DNA of 41,176 bases from NCBI GenBank assembly GCA_018398765.1, contig JAHBMJ010000114.1:15425-56600 (forward strand). The letters are read 5' to 3'. Each line of letters opens with the position of its first letter. Positions within the stretch are counted from its first letter, which is position 1. Source of the DNA: Chromera velia. Taxonomy: Eukaryota > Sar > Chromeraceae. A program made the position numbers and the translations under genes. This document shows, piece after piece, positions 1-8,761 of the stretch. The notes below the pieces were generated by a model. The model was not told the origin of the DNA. It ran no database searches and was given only the letters and a program-made list of their open reading frames with translations.

Positions 1-1
1 T

Positions 2-1459
2 TGCAAACTTGGTGGGATGGGAAATGATATACAGGTTTTGGAGGAGCTGTCGGATCTCTGCATTCTTTTTGAGAAAAGGGAGGAGGTCGCGTAAACTGGA
101 TGTATGCCTCAGGTCGTCCGAGTCGACTTTCAGCGGGTGCAGTAAGAAACCGAGTGTCTTCTCTATCCTTCCGCGCAATTCATCTTCAAGGTCCTTCCCA
201 ATGATCTCGAGACGGTTGTCCTGGATCCATATCCTTTTCCCTCCAGCAGTACATCGTGTGATCCGCCAGAATTCCCAGGGATCAACGTGTGTGTCTTTGT
301 TGTGGATGGATTTCCACGTGTGGGATTGCATGGGGGTTGGAATGTACACAATGTTCGGGTGTCCGTGCGCATTGGAAAAAATACCTCCATTCAGGGTCAA
401 GAGGTCTGTGAGTGGAAGAAATGCTAAAGGCAGCCCGTTATCTTGGTCCAAAGCATCCAGTAAGTGGTCTACTTCGAAGTTAACTGTCTCGGCGGCAGTG
501 TAGCTCGGCATTTTGCTCCGCAGCGCGTTTATGACTGCCTCTTTCTCCGTCAGGTCGAGCTTGAACATAGAAGTATGCCAGTCTGGCTGCTCATCTTCAG
601 ATGCCCGACGCAGCAGACGATATACGCCTCCCCTGTTGGTGAGGTAGGATAACTTCCGCTGTAGCAATGAGTCGCTTTCTTGCGACACGTACTCACGCAG
701 CATCTCTTCTTTGGTCTGCTGCAGGTGCTCAACCGGAGACGGCGTCACCGTGGCGTCGTCCGTGATAACCGGTAAGCTGAGCTCTTCTGTCCAGCTTCCG
801 ATTGGGCCTTTCGCACTCTTGCGGGGCCGTGTTGGAATGAATTCGATTTTTTTTTCGCGGTCGGCCTGCAGCATGGCCGATTCGGAAGTTGAGTCAGACC
901 TGGCAGTGCAGCTCTCTGCTCTCTCGTCAGTCTGTTCTTGGAATGCCGATGACACTAGGCTTCTTGGTGTCGTGTCTCCTGTTTGTTCGGTAAGGGAAGA
1001 CTGTCCGAGATGAAGTGCCGCCGTCGGATCATCTAGACCTCTGTTTGCAGTGTCGTCGCTAAGAAAGGGCAATTCATTCAGGCCCTCAACCACGTCGGCT
1101 GCTGCCGTCATGTCTTTTTCGCAAACCTCATGGCCCCTTACTTCTCGACTCAAGATTGAAGCGCCTTCAGTCTGATGAACAGGCCGATCCGCTTCAAAAG
1201 AACAGACTGCTTGTTCCATCGTATCGTGGTGATGTCTTTCGGATCCCTTCTCTGTTTGTCCTTCAGGTAGCACTTCAGGCTGCTCCGTTGCCGCCACCGC
1301 CAAGGAAGGCCCACATCTTGGAAGACTCGAGTTGTCGTCGGCCGGCATGTCGTGATCGTCTTCCCTGCTGGACGGCAACAGGTCTGGCATCGCTTCGTTC
1401 TCCTCTCTTTCTGTGCTGAAAGAAATTCCTCGCGAAACGTCAGCGGCTCGAGACGACGT
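2..1459 (-). CDS. Unknown protein, long reading frame open at left window edge
   Basis: A minus-strand frame runs without a stop from just after a TAG at 1460-1462 to the window edge (486 codons), so the C-terminus lies outside. The first in-frame ATG is at 1388-1390, though the real start may be further up. The first half is polar and rich in Ser, Thr, Glu, Asp and Pro, as in a disordered region. The second half is globular-looking, with a stretch around 470-430 reading VNFEVDHLLDALD, a Trp-rich patch (HTWKS, PWEFWRITRC) and an amphipathic Leu-rich end. I do not recognise the family. The EVDHLxDxLD motif also occurs in the HNH-like protein at the right edge, so a nuclease relationship is possible but unproven. 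No CxxC pairs are seen here. The opposite-strand frame is also open for about 165 codons but has no protein-like features. Confidence 0.55.
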
Positions 1460-1891
1460 CTACAGAAAGACATTCGAGTCGTGATCGGTGTCCGTCTGAA
1501 TTTCTGCGTCTTTTGTGGATGGTTTTTCGGTTTACGTTCCTGCCTCCCTGGTAAGAGAGACAGTCGGTGGCAGAGTGAGATTAAAAAGGTCGTTGGTATC
1601 CGTTCCTCTATCGGCTGTTGTCGGTCTCCTATCCCCATTTTGAGGCGGCGTCGTCGTCTGGCAGCTTTCTGTTTTCTTCCCACCATGAACTGCATTACTA
1701 AAGGTGACTACCGAAATGGCTTCAGTGTCGTTCTCTGGTGGCACTGCATCTACGTGGAAAAGGCTCCAAGGGTCGCCTATCGTTCCTGGAGAAAACGACC
1801 GTAACTGTCTCGCACGTGGGCTCGGGAGGAGAAATCCTGGGCGCCACAGGAGCTGGAGCTTGTTCTCTAGAGGGCCGCACTGTGGGTATAC
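1460..1891 (-). pseudogene. Upstream in-frame extension broken by TAA and TAG
   Basis: Directly upstream of the previous frame, and in the same phase, the minus strand reads as plausible polar protein for about 145 codons. It is interrupted only by TAA (1532-1534) and TAG (1460-1462), and is bounded upstream by another TAG near 1892. Each internal stop is one C-to-T change from a Gln codon (CAA, CAG). A short intron cannot be excluded: GTAAAC at 1535 and TTTCTGTAG ending at 1460 look like splice sites. That 76-nt intron would, however, shift the frame away from the long open one. I read this as the decayed 5' part of the same gene, or as a gene whose intron I cannot place. Confidence 0.4.
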
Positions 1892-2051
1892 CTAAGTTTC
1901 ACTCCTAATTTTTCCTACATCTTTTTACACTATATATTATATCCCAAGTTATAAAGTTAAAACTAGTAGATGAAGCACATTCTAGAGTGTTATGTTGGGC
2001 TATTCTTAAGCTCTAGTTCAACTTCAGTCTTGAGAAATGTCAGTCCAAAGT

Positions 2052-2784
2052 CGTGTCGCCAGGTTCTGTTGGGCTTGTTGCCTGTTGGGCTCTGTTGGGC
2101 CTTTCATCAGCTACATGACAGGTCATAGAGCCCAACAAAGTCCCTTCCCTTCCCTACAAGCTTGTCTCACACGCCAGGTCCACGTATCAAAGCATATGAA
2201 TACAACAGACACCATTCAAAACATTTAGCGCTGCATATTGGTGCAGTATGAGCCTGAAACTCTTCGTAAAACGTTCACAATACACCAAAGAAAATAGAGA
2301 CAGACCTGCACACACAATGTAGACAAATGTATACTCCTTGTGCTTGACTTTTCCAACTCATTCATCAAGTCATCCCCCTTCATTGGCAATCATTTCGGAG
2401 TGATCAATTTCATTCCACAGACGAATCAAACGTTTTATTTCTTCAGTGCTTACAGTCAGTTTCCGTTTGTCTTACAAGAATTCATGAACCCAACCAAACA
2501 TAGAACCAACAGGAATTAAAGATGTCTGGACTGCAAGAGAAGACGGCTTGCAAAGAACAGAGAAAGAAACATATTCAGATGATTCAAATTCTTCACTGTC
2601 AATATCCTTACAAGCTTGTCATCATCATGATTGTGCGTGTTATGCATGTTGGGAGTGTTTGTTGGGCTGTTAGGCTATGTTGGGCGTATTGTGTGTTGGA
2701 CATGTTGGGCGCCCAACAGCTTCCTAGCAAGGTGAAGCCCAACAGTGCAACAAACCCAACAGCCCAACAAAACCTGGCGACACG
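2052..2784. mobile_element. 733-bp foldback/MITE-like element with TIRs
   Basis: The first 24 bases (2052-2075, beginning CGTGTCGCCAGGTT) match the reverse complement of the last 24 (2761-2784) with one mismatch. The element is flanked by AAGT on both sides (2048-2051 and 2785-2788), which fits a 4-bp target-site duplication. Subterminal zones are packed with the octamer TGTTGGGC: direct copies start at 2067, 2083, 2093, 2660, 2678 and 2703, and inverted copies at 2130, 2711, 2737 and 2762. The copies at 2703 and 2711 form a perfect 16-bp palindrome. The interior is AT-rich and has no transposase-like frame, so the element would be non-autonomous. The superfamily is not assigned; a 4-bp duplication alone does not decide it. 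Confidence 0.75.
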
Positions 2785-2967
2785 AAGTTTTTCATAAAAA
2801 TGAATATATGTTTCTAGCCCAACATAAAAACTAATGTTACTATCATATTTTCTATAATTTATAGATTTTGGTTTTTTATGAAACTTCTTGCATAACATTC
2901 CTAGGTTTTTGTCTGTTTTTCTTTAAAGTCAGGGGTCATGATCTACCTATATGTAGAGTGCGGCCCC

Positions 2968-3270
2968 TTAGGCTTGTTCTGACCGCTGCTGTAGCTGCAG
3001 AAATTGGGAAAACATTTCTTGCACTCGTTGCAGAAGCTCGTCTTTGAGGTCAGCTATCTGCTTTTGCGTGTTATTTTGGTTTTCAAGCAGCTCGACCATT
3101 CTTTGGTCTTTCTCGCAAAGCTTTCTCTCAAGGTTTTTATGCCTCCGCGGGCACGATCGAAGGTGTTGGTTGAGATACCTGGAGTCTTTACACTGTTTGC
3201 TATAGTGTTCGCATACGCTGGACTGGGCCAACGGAGTTGTCACAATCGCCACTGCTGCTGCTGCACTCAT
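2968..3270 (-). CDS. Small zinc-finger-like coiled-coil protein (100 aa)
   Basis: The frame starts with ATG at 3270 and ends with TAA. The short Ala-rich N-terminus is followed, at residues ~19-44, by a segment resembling a C2H2/C2HC finger (spacing ..L-x2-H-x4-C). The position where the second finger Cys is expected holds Tyr (CEHY), while a Cys sits where the usual Phe would be, so metal binding is uncertain. Residues ~46-100 are highly charged and Gln/Leu-rich and should form a coiled coil. The gene lies between the foldback element and the 178-bp repeat array, which suggests it may belong to a mobile or repeated element. The exact family is not recognised. An intron-containing longer form cannot be excluded. 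Confidence 0.5.
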   Translation of the reverse strand: MSAAAAVAIVTTPLAQSSVCEHYSKQCKDSRYLNQHLRSCPRRHKNLERKLCEKDQRMVELLENQNNTQKQIADLKDELLQRVQEMFSQFLQLQQRSEQA

Positions 3271-3344
3271 TGTTTTGTTCCTTTTTTCTCACTCCGTCAT
3301 GTTTTTAGATCAGAAATGCACGTACAGGGCCTCAGCGTGTCGGA

Positions 3345-4085
3345 AGACCCCTGCTAGATCCCAACCATCCTGTCGTTCTGACTCAGTCGGCCGCACAGAT
3401 CTTCCGAAGACCCCCACCAGACCCGCCCCCCGTGCCTCACGGCTTCCGAAGACCCACCTCAGACCCGCCCCTCCTGCAGATCTTCCAAAGACCCCTGCCA
3501 GACCCCTTTGAGACCCACCTCCCCTGCCGTACGGCTTCCGAAGACCCGTTCTAGACCTATCCACCCTGCCATACAGATCTTCCAAAGACCCCCACCAGAC
3601 CCGCCTCCCGTGCCTCACGGTTTCCGAAGACCCACCTCAGACCCACCCCTCCTGCAGATCTTCCAAAGACCCCTGCCAGACCCCTTTGAGACCTGCCCCC
3701 CCTGCCGTACGGCTTCCGAAGACCCGTTCTAGACCCATCTACCCTGCCATACAGATCTTCCAAAAAACCCCACCAGACCCGCCCCCCGTGCCTCACGGCT
3801 TTCGAAGACCCACCTCAGACCCGTCCCTCCTGCAGATCTTCCAAAGACCCCTGCCAAACCCCTTTGAGACCTGCCCTCCCTACCGTACAGCTTCCGAAGA
3901 CCCCTGCCTAACCCGTTCTAGACCCATCCACCCTGCCGCACAGATCTTCCGAAGACCCCTGCCAGACCCCTTCGAGACCCGCCCCCCCTGCCGCATAGAT
4001 TTTCCAAAGACCCTTGCTAGACGCCCCCTCCGGCCTGCCGCACAGATCTTCCGGAGACCCTGGCACCTGCCCAGACGCACCGTAG
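3345..4085. repeat. Tandem array with 178-bp higher-order period
   Basis: The array is built from ~30-bp C-rich subunits of the type CAGATCTTCCGAAGACCC followed by variants of CTGCCAGACCC. The marker CCTGCAGATC recurs at 3473, 3651 and 3829, exactly 178 bp apart each time, which shows a higher-order unit of about six subunits. Copies decay after ~3900. Long open frames exist on both strands because the subunit lacks stops. As 178 is not a multiple of three, the frame changes with each unit, so the array is very probably non-coding. Confidence 0.85.
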
Positions 4086-4459
4086 ATCTCTACAGGACAC
4101 CGCACACTCCCCCCCGCACCGTTCCTTTCCAGCTCTTCTCCGTAGGCCACCCAAGCTTGCCCGTCATGCAGGTTTTCCATTGACTCCCCAACGTTGCCCA
4201 CCAGACCTTCCCCCAATACTGCCTGCCATGCAGATCTTGTGGATGCAGTTGCTCGCCAGACCTTTGGTAGGCCCCGCCAACGTTGTCTACCAGATCTTCC
4301 GCAAACCCCTTAGGTTACCCGCTCGTACGTTCGCGTACGTTCATGTTTTCAGACTCCCGGCTTTTCCCATCAAGATCAGAGGGGCAGCTGTCTTTTACCA
4401 CACTGTTCATCAATTGAAAGGCCAAATGCAAGAAAGGAGTCTCTTACGTTTTTGGTTTG

Positions 4460-6460
4460 CAGGTGTGAAGGTCCTGGTTGAGGCGCAAGTGGGATGCAGA
4501 GCTGGGGACTGGAGTGCAGAGCGGGAGTGAGATGTAAGGAAGCAGCGGATATGTAAAGCGGAAGTGGGGCACGTCGACGGGATTTCACTAGGTCTGTCTT
4601 CTTCGTAAACTAAGTTTAAAGTAGTCCAGAAAATGGTAAGGTTGTTGCGCATCTATTCTGATCGAAGGTCGTGCATGGACAGTTTTAGCGTCTCTGCATG
4701 CATGCATCCCGCCCCTCTGCTTGTTTGCAGGTCTGCCGCAGCACAATTAAGGAAAGCCGTGCCAAGGTCCCACAGCTGCGTGTCACGAACGCCTCTACCG
4801 CAACGACTGCGTCAAATCTCCGAGGTATGTCTGATATTCAGTGCTTGCCTTCGTACTATGCACGCTTTCCAGGTACGCACCTGGGTATACATTTGGATGC
4901 GCACCTGGGTAGCTAGACAGACACTCTTTGATGGGCCCGTTTGGTTTTGCTCTCTTGAGTCGTCGGGTGCCATCCGCTTCCACTTGTCTTTTTGGATGTG
5001 GTGCGAAGCCTTCAGTCTCTTTCACTCGGCATGCTCCATACCGAGACCCTGCAGGCATGCATGCTGACCGATCGAGACCTTGCGCTTTCTATCTCCTGAT
5101 CTTGTTTGCAGGAGTCCAGCAGAAGAGGGATGTGTGGGGTCTCTCTCTTCTGCGCTTTTTCCCCTCTCCAAGCCTTGGCTCGTTTTTATCCTGCCCCTCT
5201 CCAAACGTCTGTATTCGTTCTTTCTGGCCCGTCATGGAGCTGATGCGTTCGATTCTGCCCTTTCGATCCTCCAGGAATTCCATGCGATCGGGGTCTTATG
5301 GAGGTCCCCTGCGAGATGCTTACAGCCAAAAACATTTCGGAGGTGCCGGGGGGTGTTTGAGAGGAGTCAAGGGGGGTGTCTACAAGCCATACACAGGGTA
5401 CGTCGACCAGCAGCCGGGAAACCTTTGCGTCTTCCGTACCCCCATTTCTTTCGGCGCGTGTCGAGACTCGATCTTGGACTGCATTCCGTCTCTCGTTTAC
5501 CTGCTTGCAGGTCTCAAGCACCGTCTGGCTGGGCATGATGGCTCAGCTGCACAACACGGTAAGTTGGCGGTTGTCTCCGCTAGGTTGTGCGCTCTTGCGG
5601 TGCGCCGGTTTTCTGATTTGCTGGTTTGAGTCGAGGCTGCAGTCATCTGCAGTTCCCAGTGTGCCCTTCCTCTTGGCACCTAGAGGTGTACTCCCTCTCG
5701 GTAGCAGGTGGGCACTTCTTCTTGGCAGATGTACAGTTCTTCTTGGTACTGTGTACTAGCTTGTGCTCGGCAGTTGCGCACTTCTTCGTGTGAGGTGCGC
5801 ACTTCCTCTCGACAGCAGGTGTACACTTCCGCTCGGCAGCTACATACACATTTTTTTTCTGCTCTTGCAGTGCCGGGCGCAACTGCATGCTGGTGCGGAG
5901 GATCGTCTCCACGCGGATTGCAGGAGAAGGGGGGCTTTGGGTCGCTCTGCAGGAGCGACTCGCCTTAGATCGGCGAGATTTCCCCCCAGGAAGACCTGCA
6001 CAGGGTACGTCAGCGTGCGTGTACTCTTCCCGTTGTGCCGCTTCTGGGCGCGCGTTCTCCCTACGTTTGTTCGGGCTCTTTGCATGCAGCTCTAGATCTA
6101 GAATCCACATGATTCCATCTTTTCTTCACTTTCAGGTCTCGGGGGATAATTCTCTGTCGGGGCTGATAGCTGTAAGCTGGACCTCAGATCGGAGCTGCAG
6201 AACGCGGTGAGTCAGTGTTCGCTGGCTCCCGCTTCCTCTAGCTGTTGACCTGCGCCATTGGATTGTACGCTGTATGTGTTTTTCTCTCATTTGTGCAGCA
6301 CTTCCCCAATGGTATGCGAGGAGGCGAGCCATTCGACAAAGGAGCGCCCCGTGCAGAGTGAGCACTGTCAGAAGAAAGAAGCAGCTCGCCCACGCATCCT
6401 GCGGGAATGCGACCAATCTCGCAACCCATTTGGAACAGAAAGTTCTTGAAGCTATCTGAA
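4460..6460 (+). other. Series of splice-site-like segments, no coherent protein
   Basis: Several segments look like exons bounded by pyrimidine-tract/CAG acceptors and GT donors: ~4461-4527, 4731-4825, 5511-5558 (ending AACACG before GTAAGT), 5871-6004 (before GTACGT), 6136-6207 (ending AACGCG before GTGAGT) and ~6300-6450. Short pieces read as plausible protein, for example AQLHNT, SELQNA and a Leu-rich end near 6430. No combination of phases I tried gives an uninterrupted frame across consecutive segments. This may be a decayed gene, a spliced non-coding RNA, or a gene whose exon limits I have misplaced. Confidence 0.25.
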
Positions 6461-6879
6461 CTACATGCACCATGGCCTTCTTAGCAGCTTAAACCTCGAG
6501 GCCGGGAGCACCACGAAGGTGTAGCCGAACTGTCAGCGGTCAAGAGCTCCGGGGCTTCCGCCAGTTCTGGTCAGTGAACGCAGGCTCTATGTATGCATCA
6601 TCTCACCCCAAAATTTCTTCAGCATACATTAGCGGTAGTCATCTCTCTAGATTGACTGTTTTCGGGTGCATGCGTGGGTGGGTGGCCGGCACTGCATGGC
6701 CGGCAGCCTGGCACTGGCTGGCAGAAGTATGTACATAACTGTGCGGCTGAGGCGCAAGCCTGCATGTACTTTTTTGGGGGTCACATGCATGCGCGTGCCT
6801 GGTCTGGCTGGGAGTGGAACGCTCCATTCCAGAATAGAGTGTGCATGCCATGAATTATCGGAGCAAGCCCCTTTGTCCG

Positions 6880-8070
6880 CTAAGTGTTCTGTTCCATAAA
6901 TTCATGAAGTTCTTTCCAAATGCTCCTGTGCATTTCAGGTGAAGCAGCGCCAGCTGCTGCTAAGCTTGGTCGGCGTCGTCGGACTGTGATCCACTCCGGA
7001 GAAAGCGGTCGTGGGGCAGCAAGGCCTTTCCCCTGTTCAGCCGGGGGAGACCTTCTCTTCACTGTTCTTACAGAAGCTGTCGTCAGCGTTGGTGCCGTGA
7101 CGTGGGGAGAGCGGTGGCTTGGATCATGCGTGTCAGACCGCATGAAGCGTTTGGGAGAACGTTGGGCCACTGTTGTTATGCTTTCATCGTCACTGCGTAA
7201 AGCGACGCGGGACGTTAAAGCAGGATGTAGCTCAGCCAGCTCTACTTGAAGATGTGGTGGAATAGACATCTGAAAGAATGTTGTGAGCTCAGAGCTAGGC
7301 ATCCAGTCAGCTAGTGACTCAGGTTCGTCGCTAGGTTTTTCTAGAGGTCTTCGTCTTGATGGGAAAGATTCTGCCTCTGCCTGAGGCTCTACCTTAACTG
7401 TCGACAAGCTCAGTCATGAGCTTTCCTCTTCTTCCCATTGATCGAAGTCTAGGAGTCGAAGCTGTTCATCAAGCAGTTAAACATCTTTTCGAACCTTGTG
7501 GTGGTATTTGACCAACAGTCGGTCGCCTGTCCCTTGAAAGTTAGCCGCAGGGATCCATTGAGGGTTTTCGTTACCAAGTAGATAGTCTTTCCACCGGACT
7601 TTGTACCTATTGCGCCTTTCGTCAAAATCTAAGATTTCTTCAATCTCCCAGTCCGAGTCCGCTTCAAGATCCATTTCTGCATTAGCTTCAAACTGCCGTA
7701 GGGTAACCCTAGGCTCTAGGTTGACCGATACTCCTTTGGCTCATAAGTATTGGCGAAACAGATCGGCGTCCCCCGAAGCCGGTGCTTGGAAGTCAAAGCC
7801 GGTCATCCACCGGATTTCCTGAACATTCATCATTTTGACTTGATCGATCGCCCGCTTCTGCTCTAGCTCACGGGCTGCTTGGTTAGTCTCTTTTTCATGT
7901 GGCCGGAGACTCATGGAGGATGGGATTCTATGTTCGTCTCGAAACCATGATGATGATTCGGATGGAAGGACTACGGTAACCTCCAGCTTAGAGTGTAGGA
8001 CATAATCCGGCGAAAAATGGATATCAGACCACAAAAGATAGTTATCGATTCGGTAGACTTGTTTCCAGTG
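6880..8070 (-). pseudogene. Chromodomain protein frame with three in-frame stops
   Basis: One minus-strand frame reads protein-like from 8070 to a TAG at 6880. It is broken by TGA (7741-7743), TAA (7477-7479) and TGA (7414-7416), with no frame change between pieces. The piece 7740-7480 holds a chromodomain: WEIEEILDFDERRNRYKVRW then KDYL, PQWIP and LLVKYH, matching the family's aromatic cage and W(K)xY layout. Chromodomains recognise methylated histone tails and are often attached to chromovirus integrases, but the upstream ~109 codons show no integrase signature that I can see. The last ~177 codons are Ser/Pro/Arg-rich and end in a short helical tail. Decayed retroelement or host pseudogene are both possible; readthrough is less likely. 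Confidence 0.6.
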
Positions 8071-8079
8071 TTAGGGAAG

Positions 8080-8172
8080 CAATTATTGCTATTGCAATTA
8101 TTGCAATTAATTGTAAGCAATTATTGTTTGGCTCGAGCCGGCCGAAAGCAATGATTAGCAATTAATTGATAA
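8080..8172. repeat. AT-rich cluster of GCAATTATTGC-type repeats
   Basis: The stretch contains at least five variants of CAATTATTG / CAATTAATTG in both orientations around a central GC-rich CTCGAGCCGGCCG. It separates the chromodomain remnant from the next coding remnant and may mark an element boundary. No terminal repeats were identified with confidence. Confidence 0.4.
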
Positions 8173-8252
8173 ATAAAGTGAAGTAATGCACTTTCAGTTT
8201 TAATTTGTTGTTTAGGAGGCGCTGGCCGCGCTGCGCCGCCCCGCGCTGTAGC

Positions 8253-8761
8253 TGCGCGAGCATGGGCCACATAGTCTGCTGACTGCTGTGACTGATTTGG
8301 TAAAGAATTCTTCTCTCTTTACTAGGGAGGCCAAGGAGAAGTTTGAGAGCTACGTGGCTGATGATCACGGGAAGAACAACTACGAGGATCCGCACTTCGA
8401 AACGGCCATCGTAAAGCTCTTGAAGGAGCACGCAGGGGCATCCATTCACCTCTCTTGCGAAGTTGGTTTATGCACAACCATGTATCTCTCCCCAGGCAGG
8501 CATTGTGTATTTATAATTTGCTCACTGATTTAATATGTAAACTGCTTATGTGCAGGATCGAGAAGGCAGCGCTCGTGCGAGGCAAGTGGGTGGTCGAAGA
8601 AGATGAGTGGCCCGTACCACCTTCTGGTCTGACTCACGCGAGAACATCTACTGAAAGCACCATTACAACTTCGCTGCCAGCGTGTTGAAGAAGGTGAGAA
8701 GGGAGCGTGAGGAGGCAGCGGCGACTGACTACAAGTACAAGGACCCCAAGTTCTTACCCGG
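8253..8761 (+). pseudogene. Decayed plus-strand coding remnant, family not recognised
   Basis: From 8253 to ~8469 a plus-strand frame reads as an acidic/basic helical protein (for example TREAKEKFESYVADDHGKNN, then YEDPHF and KLLKEHAG). After an intron-like stretch ending TTATGTGCAG at ~8556, the frame resumes (IEKAALVRGKWVVEEDEWP). The next plausible piece (~8630-8761, including NFAASVLKK and DYKYKDPKFLP) is in another frame and contains a TGA. It ends at a GTACGA donor-like site. I cannot name the family. The frame change plus the internal stop point to a decayed copy, although an unplaced short intron could explain part of this. Confidence 0.4.

Noticed and set aside
3275-4216. Overlapping Pro/Arg-rich and Gly-rich frames on both strands
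   Set aside because: They come from the 178-bp tandem array, whose period is not a multiple of three; no conserved frame between units.
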